From Bifidobacterium breve (GTDB lineage Bacteria > Actinomycetota > Acidimicrobiia > Acidimicrobiales > Ilumatobacteraceae): a stretch of 64,000 nt of DNA. Below the pieces are notes generated by a model, which ran no database searches, was not told where the DNA came from, and was given only the letters and a program-made list of their open reading frames with translations. Location of the stretch: NCBI GenBank assembly GCA_945886445.1, contig CAMCZG010000002.1, positions 1 to 64,000 of the forward strand, given 5' to 3'. The position numbers were made by a program, and so were the translations under genes. This document shows positions 36,083-45,113 of the stretch, piece by piece; position 1 is the stretch's first letter, and each line of letters opens with the position of its first letter.

Positions 36083-36573
36083 TGACTATTCGTACCTCAA
36101 TCACAGTGAACGGTAAAGACACTTCGCGCGAAGTAGAAGCTCGCACGCTTCTCGTTCATTACCTGCGTGAAGAATTAGGTTTGACCGGTACCCATGTGGG
36201 GTGCGACACCTCAAACTGTGGTGCATGCACTGTTCTCCTCGATGGAGAAGCAGTCAAGTCGTGCACCGTGTTTGCCGCACAAATTCACGATTGCAATATC
36301 ACCACCATTGAAGGTGCAGCACAGGCCGATGGGTCATTTAGTCCTGTTCAAGAAGGATTCCGTCAAGAGCACGGCCTGCAGTGCGGCTACTGCACACCAG
36401 GAATGATTATGGCTTCTACGGCGTTGTTAACAGAAAACCCGAACCCAACAGAAGAAGAAATTCGCCACGCACTTGAGGGCAACCTCTGTCGTTGCACCGG
36501 CTACGAAATGATTGTTAATGCGGTTCGCTGGGCAGCAGAAAATCCAAACTTCACATCTGGAGGTGCCAAGTGA
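36082..36573 (+). CDS. Molybdenum hydroxylase [2Fe-2S] small subunit (CoxS-like)
   Basis: A 163-residue electron-transfer subunit with two [2Fe-2S] domains: the plant-ferredoxin-like block CDTSNCGAC with a following Cys, and the helical block CGYCTPG...GNLCRCTGY. It passes electrons from the molybdenum centre to FAD in the M subunit. ATG 36082 shares a base with the L stop, and its own stop overlaps the M start by 4 bp. Confidence 0.94.
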   Translation: MTIRTSITVNGKDTSREVEARTLLVHYLREELGLTGTHVGCDTSNCGACTVLLDGEAVKSCTVFAAQIHDCNITTIEGAAQADGSFSPVQEGFRQEHGLQCGYCTPGMIMASTALLTENPNPTEEEIRHALEGNLCRCTGYEMIVNAVRWAAENPNFTSGGAK

Positions 36574-37391
36574 TACCTGCACAATTTGACTACGTTGAAG
36601 CTACATCGGTAGCCGATGCAATTCGTTTACTTGCAGAACACGGTGATGAAGCAAAACTTCTTGCAGGTGGGCACTCGCTCATTCCTCTCATGAAGTTGCG
36701 TTTGGTGACGCCGGCAACACTCATTGACGTCACGCACATTAAAGAGTTGTCGTACATTAAAGAAGATGGCAACAACATCGTCATTGGTGCCCTCACGCGC
36801 CACCGCGATATTGAAGAGTCCGACCTGGTGAAGAAGCATCTTCCTCTCGTCGCACATGTTGCTGGCGAAGTGGGCGACCCTCAAGTACGTAATCGTGGAA
36901 CCATTGGTGGTTCATTGGTGCACGGCGACCCAGCAGCAGATCTTCCTGCAGCTGCGTTGGCAACAGGTGCGACCATGGTCATTGCTGGCAAAAATGGTGA
37001 GCGCCGTATTTCAGCGCAAGACTTCTTCGTCGACTTTCTAGAAACCGATGTTCAGCCAGGAGAAATACTTGTCGCAATTGAGTTTCCTAAGCACACCGAT
37101 GCCGGTTGGGCATATGAAAAGTTTGTGCGTCGCGCAATGGACTATTCCATTGTTGGCGTTGCACTTCAACTAGGAGCAAAACCTGGTGTTGCGCTTGTCA
37201 ATATGTCGAACAAACCGCATCTTGCAGTGTCGGCTTCACAGGCAATTGGTAAAGGTGCAGCAATTGCCGATGTGCTTGCGGTCATTAATGACGACACAAA
37301 CCCACCAGAAGACCTCAATGCCACTGTGGAGTACCGTCAACATCTTGCACGCGTGCTCACGCAACGCGCATTTGCCACTGCTTCAAAATAG
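36570..37391 (+). CDS. Molybdenum hydroxylase FAD subunit (CoxM-like)
   Basis: A 273-residue FAD-binding subunit. The two FAD motifs [13 protein letters not shown] near residues 32-44 and TIGGSL near 111-116 are conserved. Completes an L-S-M operon with the two preceding genes and is followed after 2 bp by a small ferredoxin, the likely acceptor or donor of electrons. GTG start overlapping the S stop. Confidence 0.93.
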   Translation: MIPAQFDYVEATSVADAIRLLAEHGDEAKLLAGGHSLIPLMKLRLVTPATLIDVTHIKELSYIKEDGNNIVIGALTRHRDIEESDLVKKHLPLVAHVAGEVGDPQVRNRGTIGGSLVHGDPAADLPAAALATGATMVIAGKNGERRISAQDFFVDFLETDVQPGEILVAIEFPKHTDAGWAYEKFVRRAMDYSIVGVALQLGAKPGVALVNMSNKPHLAVSASQAIGKGAAIADVLAVINDDTNPPEDLNATVEYRQHLARVLTQRAFATASK

Positions 37392-37393
37392 TT

Positions 37394-37615
37394 ATGCCTA
37401 TCCGTGCCGAGGTTCTGAAAGACCGTTGCATTAGTTCCGGGCGCTGTGTTGGCGACGAACCAACCGCTTTTCGTTTCGATGCCGATGAACTAGTAGAACT
37501 TCTCGATGGCGTCACAACGATGAGCGAGCAAAGGCTTCTGCGCATTGCGCGCGATTGCCCTGGTGAAGCAATTGTGTTGTATGACGACAACAATGAAGTG
37601 ATTGAACTGCACTAG
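37394..37615 (+). CDS. Small [3Fe-4S]-type ferredoxin
   Basis: A 73-residue ferredoxin with cysteines at 12, 18 and 55 (CISSGRC ... DCPGEA). The middle position of the usual CxxCxxC is Ser, so a [3Fe-4S] cluster is expected, as in ferredoxins serving P450s. It lies 2 bp after the CoxM-like gene and is presumably cotranscribed with the molybdenum hydroxylase, yet two P450s start only a few kb away on the other strand; it could serve either. Confidence 0.85.
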   Translation: MPIRAEVLKDRCISSGRCVGDEPTAFRFDADELVELLDGVTTMSEQRLLRIARDCPGEAIVLYDDNNEVIELH

Positions 37616-37620
37616 CTGAA

Positions 37621-38331
37621 ATGTCACATTCATTCGTTCGACGATTAGCACCTGTTGTGCTGCTGCTCATGATTTTTTCCTCCTGTGGGGGAGCATCATC
37701 TGCGAGCACTACTACTACTTTGCCACCGAAAATATACAAAGTTGGCGACACTGGTCCTGGTGGGGGAACCATTTTTTATAAGGCTGCCACATCATTTAAA
37801 TGTATTGACAATGATGGACTTGATAAAAATAATTGCACTTATCTAGAAGTAGCTCCAGAAGATGTGCACGTAGGCGGGGTCCGAGCTTCTACAACGTGGA
37901 CCTGTTTCGACTTCATTGGTGGAACGAGAACTGGCATTGGAGCAGGGGAACTTAATACAGAACAAATAATCGGTAGTTGTACAAAGCCAGATGGTCCTGC
38001 TCAACTTGCGCGTGCGTACGCTACGACCGTAGGCGTCAATACCTATCGCGACTGGTTTCTGCCTTCTCTCGAAGAAGTCGACTTGTTGTGTCTCATGTTT
38101 GCAAACGACCCGAAGAGTGTTTACTCCGATGAAGGGTGGTGGACAAAAGCGCAAATCGGTGGCTGTAAAGGATCGTATACACCTGCTGCAAATTTTACGG
38201 CCGGCGCATATTGGTCTTCATCAGAAAAAGCAGAGTCATACGGTTGGCATGTGCATTTATACTGCGGCGTTAATGACAACCACTTAGATAAATATTACGC
38301 AGCTTGGGTGCGCACAGTTCGCGCGTTCTAA
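37621..38331 (+). CDS. Lipoprotein with DUF1566-like domain
   Basis: A 236-residue secreted protein. The signal peptide ends in a lipobox (FSSC, Cys near residue 22), followed by a Ser/Thr-rich spacer. The domain shows GDTGPGGGTIFY, DWFLPSLEEVDLL and AYWSSSEKAESYGWHVHL, the pattern of DUF1566/Lcl C-terminal surface domains, a lectin-like fold of uncertain role. The base composition looks A/T-richer than flanking genes, with rarer codons such as ATA and AGA, so recent transfer is possible. The 3' end overlaps the convergent amidohydrolase by 4 bp. Confidence 0.75.
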   Translation: MSHSFVRRLAPVVLLLMIFSSCGGASSASTTTTLPPKIYKVGDTGPGGGTIFYKAATSFKCIDNDGLDKNNCTYLEVAPEDVHVGGVRASTTWTCFDFIGGTRTGIGAGELNTEQIIGSCTKPDGPAQLARAYATTVGVNTYRDWFLPSLEEVDLLCLMFANDPKSVYSDEGWWTKAQIGGCKGSYTPAANFTAGAYWSSSEKAESYGWHVHLYCGVNDNHLDKYYAAWVRTVRAF

Positions 38332-39347
38332 GTGATTTTGAAAATGCGTTTGGCGTTGCCGCCAAGAATTTTTGCCTTGTCACTTGATGACAATTGCAAA
38401 GCCTCAATTTTTTCCATGTACTTGTCTTCAAGGTCCCAACCAGCGAAGTTGCTGCCCAGCAGCACCTTGTCGGGGCCTTCAGTTTCCACCAAAAAGGCCA
38501 AGGCATCTTGGCGGTGTACAGCGGTATCGAAAGAGATCTGAGCCCACTGGTCGGCAAAGGGGCGTGTGAGGAGCCCCTTGCCCCACGGGCGTCGCTCGAG
38601 GGCTTGCTCGAGGCGTCCCTTTTGGAAGGCCGCAAAACCGCCTCCGTGGGCCACATGGACGTGCAAACCGGGGTGGCGGTCGAGAATGCCACTGAAGAGA
38701 AAATGAGCAACAGCCAAGCCCTCGTCCATGGCAAAGCCAAAAATGATGTCGAGATCCCAAGGGTCAAAGAAAGGGTCGGAGCCCCCGTAACCCGTACGTG
38801 GTTCGGGGTGCAAGACAACTGGAACGCCAAGGCGTTCGTGTTCGGCCCATAGTTCTTCAAACTGCGGATGCGACAGGGGGGTGCCATTGATGTCGGTACC
38901 GATGTACGAGCACAAGAGCCCCAGTTCGCTCACTGCACGGTTCAGTTCTTTGCATGCCTCTTCAGGGCTTTGCATGGGCAAAGTGGCTGCACCAAGTAGG
39001 CGCGGGTGACGGTCGCCGGTAAGAGCAATTTCGTCATTCGTGCGTTGGTGGAAACCCAATGCATCGGCAATTGGTTGATGATAAAAGTACGTGATGGGGT
39101 TTGGTGAAACGAGTTGCTTATCGAGGCCAAGTGCGTCCATTTGTTCAATGCGCATTTGTGCATTGGAAAATGCACTGTTCACAAACTTCACATTTTCCAA
39201 AACATAATCTGCTGCACGAAAGAACTGGGTTCCGTCATCGCGAACTCCCATTTCAGGGCCGGCGTGTCCGCAGGTGTTCATGACTCCTTCTAAAAGAATG
39301 TGGGCGTGTACGTCGACCACTTCATGATGTGCGTCTGCAAGAGTCAT
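38328..39347 (-). CDS. Amidohydrolase family 2 (ACMSD-like) enzyme
   Basis: A 339-residue TIM-barrel metal enzyme of the amidohydrolase_2 group, which includes decarboxylases and lactone or C-C hydrolases. The metal-binding H14-A-H16 near the N-terminus (VDVHAH), histidines in VVLHPEP and VHVAHGGGF, and an Asp-containing GSNFAGWD near the end are seen. ATG 39347 overlaps the P450 stop by 4 bp; the longer frame to 39572 lies inside that P450. Likely last gene of the SDR-SDR-P450-P450 transcript. Confidence 0.85.
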   Translation of the reverse strand: MTLADAHHEVVDVHAHILLEGVMNTCGHAGPEMGVRDDGTQFFRAADYVLENVKFVNSAFSNAQMRIEQMDALGLDKQLVSPNPITYFYHQPIADALGFHQRTNDEIALTGDRHPRLLGAATLPMQSPEEACKELNRAVSELGLLCSYIGTDINGTPLSHPQFEELWAEHERLGVPVVLHPEPRTGYGGSDPFFDPWDLDIIFGFAMDEGLAVAHFLFSGILDRHPGLHVHVAHGGGFAAFQKGRLEQALERRPWGKGLLTRPFADQWAQISFDTAVHRQDALAFLVETEGPDKVLLGSNFAGWDLEDKYMEKIEALQLSSSDKAKILGGNAKRIFKIT

Positions 39348-40543
39348 GAAACAAAACTTACTGGGTAGTGCTTCCACACAGGGCGTCGTGTAGCAACGTC
39401 TAGCTCTGGTTGATGCGAGAGGTGGGGTATTCCTCCGCGTTGCAATACCGCTTGCAACATCACCACAATTGCGCCGTATAACGGGGTTTCTTGTTGCTGG
39501 TCTTCGCCGAGGCCCCCCGCAAGTTCTTGACCTAAACAGGCATGAAACCCGGTGCCAAAGGTGAGCCCCCAACGAGGTGCTTGAGTAGGTGTAATGCGGT
39601 GTGGGTCGAATGTGTCGGCCGTTGACCCAAATATTTCAGGGTCGCGATTCGCACTCACCATATTGATAACAACAGTTGCACCGGCTGGAATGTGCACGCC
39701 GCAGGGTAGTTGAACATCGGCAGTTGCTATACGTGTTGCTTCGGGGCTCGCCGGATGTAGTCGTAACGACTCGTGAACAAAGCGTTGTAACAGTGCGGCG
39801 TTGGTGGCTAACTCAGACAAGGTTCCGTGGTGTTCAGACTCCCATGTAAAACAGTGATGAAGCGCATGCACTAGTGCAGCAGAAGTGGAGTGAGAGCCCA
39901 CCCAAGGGAAATAAGCAATTTCACGAGCAATTATATTGTCTGGTAGATCGAGGTTGTCTTGGTTTGTGAGCAACACCGTCAGCACATCGGCGGGCAGATC
40001 GCTCCACTCCATTGCACCTTGTGTTGCCTGTGCAATGAGATGTTCTCTACGTTGTCGCGACGTGGCAAAGTACTCCGCAAGAAAAGTATTTAAGGCCGCA
40101 TTTCCTTCAGCAATGATGTCGTTCTTATTTCCCGTCGCGTGTACAACAGTCGAAGCCGCTGCAAGTTTCGCCATGAGGCCACTCATTTTCTCAAAGCTTG
40201 CAAGATCTGCACCAATGTCAATTCCTGCAACGAGTGATGACAAGCGCATCATGGTGCGTCGTGCAATTTGCACCATGTCACCCTCGGTGGGGTCGGCAAG
40301 CTGGCTGAAAACATCGTTGATGAGTTGAGGAATCAGTAGTTGTTCCCACTGCAGGAAAGTGTCACGCCGGAAAAGTCGGTTTTCTAAGCGCCGACGCGCA
40401 AGGTGGTCGCTGCCATGGAGGTTCACAATGACACCGTCCATGAGTGCACTACCTTCGTCGTACAGACCTTGACGCAAATCGCGATGACGCAAAGCATCGC
40501 GAGCCTCATTCCACGCGGAGAGGCGTACAACAGACTGTTGCAT
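39344..40543 (-). CDS. Cytochrome P450, second of a tandem pair
   Basis: A 399-residue P450 with haem loop FGTGFHACLGQE (axial C336) and helix-K ESLR. The I-helix reads VGSHSTSAA: the usual Asp/Glu is His and the first motif residue is Val, so oxygen activation may differ. It is clearly paralogous to the preceding P450 (both share NLHG..H.ARRRLENRLFRR). ATG 40543 is 4 bp after the paralogue's stop; the frame open to 40663 is not used. Overlaps the amidohydrolase by 4 bp. Confidence 0.9.
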   Translation of the reverse strand: MQQSVVRLSAWNEARDALRHRDLRQGLYDEGSALMDGVIVNLHGSDHLARRRLENRLFRRDTFLQWEQLLIPQLINDVFSQLADPTEGDMVQIARRTMMRLSSLVAGIDIGADLASFEKMSGLMAKLAAASTVVHATGNKNDIIAEGNAALNTFLAEYFATSRQRREHLIAQATQGAMEWSDLPADVLTVLLTNQDNLDLPDNIIAREIAYFPWVGSHSTSAALVHALHHCFTWESEHHGTLSELATNAALLQRFVHESLRLHPASPEATRIATADVQLPCGVHIPAGATVVINMVSANRDPEIFGSTADTFDPHRITPTQAPRWGLTFGTGFHACLGQELAGGLGEDQQQETPLYGAIVVMLQAVLQRGGIPHLSHQPELDVATRRPVWKHYPVSFVS

Positions 40544-40547
40544 GCAG

Positions 40548-41756
40548 TTAGCCGAGGAGAACTGAGTAAGAGCCCCAATAGGGGCGGCTCGTTGCCGTGT
40601 CCATTTGCGGTGGATGTGCGGGGTCGGGTCGAACACCACGGTCAAACATTGATTGCACAGCAACGGTGGAAAGCCCGTATTCGTAGTCGGATGTTTCTTG
40701 TGAGCGTTCGTTCAGACCAGCTGCAAGTTCTTGGCCAATGCACGCATGCATACCCGAACCAAAGGAAAGGCCCCAGCGACTCACAGTGGAATCGGCGGGT
40801 TGACGATGAGGGTTGAACTCTGCTGCGTCGGCTCCATACATGGCTACATCGCGGTTCACTGCCATGAGATCTATTACAACGGTGGAGCCTTCCTTGATGA
40901 CAAGACCGCTGCGTAGGGTGACGTCTTCAAGTGCTCGGCGCATTGCAATAGGGCTTGAAGGGTTGAGGCGAATGGTTTCGTAAACAGCATGTTGAACAAA
41001 CTCGCGGTTGGTGTGAACGAGCTCGCTATCTTCAGGGTGCTTTTCAAGCCAGGAAAATAAGTTGTCGAGTGTGCGCACAAATGCAGTAGCCGACGTGTGT
41101 GCACCAGCAAGAAGGAAAAAAGCAATTTCACGTACGAGCGTATGGTGCTCAATATGAAGGGAGTCTTCATTGCGCAGTAGCACGGTGAGAATATCAAGTG
41201 GCAGCGTGCTCTCGGGGGCATTGCCTGCAGCTACTTCAGCAATTAGTGCTTGTCGTCGCTGCACGGAAGGAGCAATGAATTCAGCATCAAATAGTGACAT
41301 CGACTCTGTAATTTCGCCCTTGACGACTTCAGGATCACGTGTGGTGTGAGCAAGTGTTGCACCTTCAATGAATTTCATCATGTAGTTGTACAAACGATCA
41401 GTTTCTTCAGGTGTTCCTGTGGGGCGGTCTACACCTGCGTTATGTGCAGCGAGGTTCATCATGAGTTGATGCGACATGTGTACAAGTTCTGCTGAACCCT
41501 GGGCAACGTATGGCTTCAAAGTGGCATCAATAATTGAAGGAAAAAAATCGCGTTCGTAGCTCACGAGAGTTTCGCGACGGAATAAACGGTTTTCAAGTCG
41601 ACGTCGGGCGCGGTGTTCGTCGCCGTGAAGGTTCACCAAAACACCAGACATCACTATTTCGCCCGCGTCGTACAGCGCCTGGCGCAAACCCTTTTGACGA
41701 TAAATTTCTTTTGCTTCGTCAAATGTGTTGACGGTCATTGTTGTTGCTTCGCTCAT
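40548..41756 (-). CDS. Cytochrome P450, first of a tandem pair
   Basis: A 402-residue soluble P450. Haem loop FGSGMHACIGQE with axial C339, helix-K ETIR and an I-helix AGAHTSAT where the acid before Thr is His. A His-Thr pair is known from CYP51 sterol demethylases (family knowledge), but overall identity to CYP51 is not claimed. Starts 16 bp after the SDR gene. It and the next gene arose by duplication. Electron donor unknown; a [3Fe-4S] ferredoxin lies at 37394. Confidence 0.92.
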   Translation of the reverse strand: MSEATTMTVNTFDEAKEIYRQKGLRQALYDAGEIVMSGVLVNLHGDEHRARRRLENRLFRRETLVSYERDFFPSIIDATLKPYVAQGSAELVHMSHQLMMNLAAHNAGVDRPTGTPEETDRLYNYMMKFIEGATLAHTTRDPEVVKGEITESMSLFDAEFIAPSVQRRQALIAEVAAGNAPESTLPLDILTVLLRNEDSLHIEHHTLVREIAFFLLAGAHTSATAFVRTLDNLFSWLEKHPEDSELVHTNREFVQHAVYETIRLNPSSPIAMRRALEDVTLRSGLVIKEGSTVVIDLMAVNRDVAMYGADAAEFNPHRQPADSTVSRWGLSFGSGMHACIGQELAAGLNERSQETSDYEYGLSTVAVQSMFDRGVRPDPAHPPQMDTATSRPYWGSYSVLLG

Positions 41757-41772
41757 GATGCCTCAATTCGCT

Positions 41773-42531
41773 TTAAATAGTGACGCCAAGGCCAAGGCCA
41801 CCGTCAATTGCCAGTACGTCTCCTGTAACCCACTCGGCACACGTGAGATAGGCAATGCCTTCAGCAATTTCTCGTGCTGTTCCCGTGCGACCAAGTACAT
41901 GTTGATTTGCCATCGACTCTAAGCGTGCCGCAGCTTCTTCATGCGTGAAGTCGCCAGAGCGTTCGTTAATTTCCGTCAGTACAGCCCCAGGGCGCACAGC
42001 ACCAACTCGAACCCCTTGTGGGCCAACTTCCGAAGCGAGCACTTTGACGAGTGCTTCAAGCGCACCTTTGGTAGCGGCATAGGGGGCCGCGCCAGGGAAA
42101 GCACGCTGTGTGTAAACCGAACCAATGAAAATGATGCAGCCTTTTCTTTGCACGAGGTGTGGCAACGCTTCTTGGCTAAGCAACATGCCAGCAACAACAT
42201 TGGTGTGGAAAATATCGAGTAACGATTCTTCGGTCCAATCACCAATAGAGCGGCGCAACATGTTGCCTGCATTTGAAATGAGTGCATCGATGCCACCACC
42301 ATGTTCAACGCAGCGTGCAACAATATTTTTGAGATCGGCTGTTTTTGTTACGTCGGCCACAACCCAAGTGCACAGTGGTCCAATACTTTGTGCAACGGCA
42401 CGAATTTTCTCTTCTCGCCGGCCACAAATTGTTACTTTCGCGCCATTCTCTGCGTAGTAGCGAGCGGCCTCTTCACCAATACCTGAACCACCACCAGTAA
42501 TGAGAACAGACATGTCTTTCATTGAACGCAT
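41773..42531 (-). CDS. Short-chain dehydrogenase/reductase
   Basis: Classical SDR of 252 residues: cofactor loop TGGGSGIG, NAG in SNAGN, catalytic Ser in IGSVYT and YAATKGA. It would oxidise an alcohol or reduce a ketone with NAD(P). ATG 42531 has AGGA formed at the stop of the upstream SDR gene (6 bp gap). Two later in-frame ATGs exist. Followed by the P450 pair. Confidence 0.92.
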   Translation of the reverse strand: MRSMKDMSVLITGGGSGIGEEAARYYAENGAKVTICGRREEKIRAVAQSIGPLCTWVVADVTKTADLKNIVARCVEHGGGIDALISNAGNMLRRSIGDWTEESLLDIFHTNVVAGMLLSQEALPHLVQRKGCIIFIGSVYTQRAFPGAAPYAATKGALEALVKVLASEVGPQGVRVGAVRPGAVLTEINERSGDFTHEEAAARLESMANQHVLGRTGTAREIAEGIAYLTCAEWVTGDVLAIDGGLGLGVTI

Positions 42532-42537
42532 GGTGTC

Positions 42538-43323
42538 CTACTTCTTTTGAGAATCTTTAATGCCGACGGAGTCAACACTTGCAGGGCGAGGAAGGCTAGA
42601 GATAACGCTCATGGTGACACCGCCATCGATGAGTAAATTTTGGCCAGTCATATACGACGATTGATCGGATGACAAAAAGACAACCGTGTTGGCGATATCT
42701 TCTGCTGTTCCTAAACGGCCAAGTGGAACACGCGACTCGCGAGCTTCGCGTACAACTGGGTCGGCGTAAATGGGGTCGCTCATGCCAGCAAGGATGAGTC
42801 CTGGTGCAATGGCATTGACGCGGATGCCCAAAGGGCCCCATTCAATTGCCATTTGTTGAGTCATGAGCGCAATAGCCGATTTTGTTGCACCGTAGGCGCC
42901 TGCATTTGGCCCAGGTGCAACACCGTTCATAGAAGTGATATTGATGATGGTGCCCGGAATGTGTGCGTCAATCATTTTTTGAGCGACAGCGCGAGCCATA
43001 TTGAAAGTACCAACGAGATTCACATTGACTACTGCCGAGAAATCGCTATGGCTGAGTGTGAGTAAAGGCCCAAAGCGCACAATGCCGGCGTTGTTCACAA
43101 GGCAGTGTGGTGCTTCTCCAAAAGTTTCCAAAGCAGCAGCGATGGAATCGGGTTGCGAGATGTCTGCAACGAGTGCAATGGAGCGTGGAATGTCTGCAAT
43201 AGCTTTTGCTACATCGGCTTCGTTGGTATCGAGAACACCCACAACCCAGCCTTCGGCAGCGAGTCGTTGTGCAATGGCGAGCCCAATGCCACGGGCGGCA
43301 CCAGTGACTATTGCTCGTTTCAT
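42538..43323 (-). CDS. Short-chain dehydrogenase/reductase
   Basis: Classical SDR of 261 residues: TGAARGIG cofactor loop, VNNAGI, catalytic Ser in ITSMNG and YGATKSA. Probably first gene of the minus-strand run SDR-SDR-P450-P450-amidohydrolase. It is divergent from the epoxide hydrolase-like gene, with starts 35 bp apart, so both may be controlled from the same short region. Confidence 0.92.
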   Translation of the reverse strand: MKRAIVTGAARGIGLAIAQRLAAEGWVVGVLDTNEADVAKAIADIPRSIALVADISQPDSIAAALETFGEAPHCLVNNAGIVRFGPLLTLSHSDFSAVVNVNLVGTFNMARAVAQKMIDAHIPGTIINITSMNGVAPGPNAGAYGATKSAIALMTQQMAIEWGPLGIRVNAIAPGLILAGMSDPIYADPVVREARESRVPLGRLGTAEDIANTVVFLSSDQSSYMTGQNLLIDGGVTMSVISSLPRPASVDSVGIKDSQKK

Positions 43324-43358
43324 ATGTTCCCCTTACGTTTCGTTGTACTCTGTCGGCA

Positions 43359-43751
43359 ATGACCCCTGAACAGATTGTGCTCAGTCTATTTACTGCAGTG
43401 GAAAGCGGCGATCTTGGCGCAATTGGGGCCCATTTTGCCGAAAATGCCACGTATTGCAACGTTCCCTATGAGCCAGCCGAGGGGAGAAGCGCGATTGTTG
43501 AAATGTTTCGCCCCATTGTGACGCGCAGCGAACGCATCGAATGGCAAATTCGCTCCATTGCGACCCGTGAACATCGAGTGCACTGCGAACGGCTCGACTG
43601 TTTTTGGATCAAGGGCCAAAAATATGCGGTGCCCTGCCATTGTGTGGTTGAAGTTGACATAGTCGCGCAGAAAATTACTGCTTTTCGTGACTACGTAGAT
43701 ATTGGTAAGTGGCGCGAGACCTTAGGCAACGCACTTACTTCTGATGAATGA
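43359..43751 (+). CDS. Limonene-1,2-epoxide hydrolase-like enzyme
   Basis: A 130-residue protein of the LEH/SnoaL-like fold. All five LEH active-site residues have counterparts: Y32 and N34 (TYCNVP), R78 and D80 (ERLD), and D111 (FRDYVD). It should open an epoxide by direct water attack, giving a diol. ATG 43359 is used; the frame runs to 43311 but that overlaps the SDR. Divergent from the SDR/P450 operon, so a P450-made epoxide is a reasonable substrate (inference). 3' end overlaps the convergent amidohydrolase by 17 bp. Confidence 0.82.
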   Translation: MTPEQIVLSLFTAVESGDLGAIGAHFAENATYCNVPYEPAEGRSAIVEMFRPIVTRSERIEWQIRSIATREHRVHCERLDCFWIKGQKYAVPCHCVVEVDIVAQKITAFRDYVDIGKWRETLGNALTSDE

Positions 43752-45063
43752 GGTCCCATTTCAACAGTTGTGCCGACCATGGCTCAATGCGTTCTCCACG
43801 CAGTAGTGAGCGCTCAGGAACTTCAGCCAAAGTAATAGCGCGTCCTTTTTTGAAAAGATGACGAAAGGAACTTTTGTTTCCCAAGACCGCAACATCTTTT
43901 TCAGGGTGGCCATCGAGCACCAAAATGTCGGCTTGTGCGCCAGGGGCGATGATGCCTACTTGACCAAATTGCTGGATTGCGTGTGCATTGGTATAGGTGG
44001 CACACGAAATTGCTTGCAGTGGGGTGAGACCCATGTGCTGTACGAATACTTCCATTTCGCGCGCATGCCAGTTGCCGTAAGGAGTAATGGAGAAGCCACT
44101 TTCGGAGCCACAAAGGAGTGGAACCCCAGCATCGTAGGCTTGGCGTAGACGTGCACCGGTGTGTTCCAACTCGCCGGCAAAAGTAGATTGGACGCTTGCT
44201 GTTGCGCCTACTTTGGCACCGTATTCGGCGAGGTTTGCAAGGAAGGTGAATACAGGCCCAACGGCAGTTTTCTTATCGATGATTGCTTCAAGTGCTCGAT
44301 CTCCAAGAAACGAAGCGTGCCAAATAATGTCTACACCAGCAAGAACAGCATCGAGGGTTGCTTGGTCGCCGCGACAATGTGCGGTAACGGGAATGCCTAA
44401 GTCGTGTGCGGTATCGCAAACTGTTTTCAACTCATCACGAGTCCACACTTGAATTTCTCCACTGCGTGCGGGAATGACGCCAGTGACATGAATTTTAATG
44501 ATGTCGGCGCCATCTTTAATTTGGCGCCGCACAACGCGCACCATTTCATCGCGGTTGTGAACAACTTCGGCGTAACCAGCAGTGCCATGATCGGGAATCA
44601 TGCGACCTGCAGTGCCACCCACTGCGGTCATAAGCGCAAAAGTGCCCGACTTCATTGAAGGTCCTTCAGTGATTCCGGCATTGATGGCATCGCGCAAGGC
44701 GGGCCCAATATTAAAAATGCCATCTACATCGAGAATGCTGGTGACGCCTGCTTGCAATATTTTCTTTACGTTGTGGGCGGCAATAAGAGCAGCTGTTGCC
44801 GGCTCGCGATGGTGGAAAAGCTCGTCGTTACTGGCTGGTTCTCCCAAGGTCACGTGAGTATGGGCGTCAATGAGTCCGGGCATCACGGTGAGACCAGAGA
44901 CATCAATTTTCTGCACATCTTTGTGAGACTGAGCAAGAGCATCGGCCTCGGTGCCCACTGCAACTATTTTTTCACCTTCAATGAGAACCGATGTATTGAG
45001 TTGCGGTGCGGAACCTGTTCCATCAATAACTGCGCCGCTATGAAGCAATGTTGTTGTCGACAT
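43735..45063 (-). CDS. Metal-dependent amidohydrolase (imidazolonepropionase/prolidase-like)
   Basis: A 442-residue composite-domain amidohydrolase. The N-terminal beta-sandwich precedes GLIDAHTHV (metal His pair near 67-69), HCRGDQ and IWHASF supply later metal histidines. The usual Asp of GTD-G is Glu here (GSESGF), a notable exchange. The group includes Xaa-Pro dipeptidases and mycotoxin-type hydrolases; the substrate is not evident. It is 50 bp downstream of the acetoacetyl-CoA synthetase. Confidence 0.85.
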   Translation of the reverse strand: MSTTTLLHSGAVIDGTGSAPQLNTSVLIEGEKIVAVGTEADALAQSHKDVQKIDVSGLTVMPGLIDAHTHVTLGEPASNDELFHHREPATAALIAAHNVKKILQAGVTSILDVDGIFNIGPALRDAINAGITEGPSMKSGTFALMTAVGGTAGRMIPDHGTAGYAEVVHNRDEMVRVVRRQIKDGADIIKIHVTGVIPARSGEIQVWTRDELKTVCDTAHDLGIPVTAHCRGDQATLDAVLAGVDIIWHASFLGDRALEAIIDKKTAVGPVFTFLANLAEYGAKVGATASVQSTFAGELEHTGARLRQAYDAGVPLLCGSESGFSITPYGNWHAREMEVFVQHMGLTPLQAISCATYTNAHAIQQFGQVGIIAPGAQADILVLDGHPEKDVAVLGNKSSFRHLFKKGRAITLAEVPERSLLRGERIEPWSAQLLKWDLIHQK

Positions 45064-45113
45064 ATAGGGATGTTAGGTGGTGCAACTCTTGGTTTCCATA
45101 CCTGAGGGGCTTT

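Noticed and set aside
33770-37391. Aerobic CO dehydrogenase
   Set aside because: The active-site loop is AYRGAGR (form II), not the AYxCSFR of proven CO dehydrogenases.
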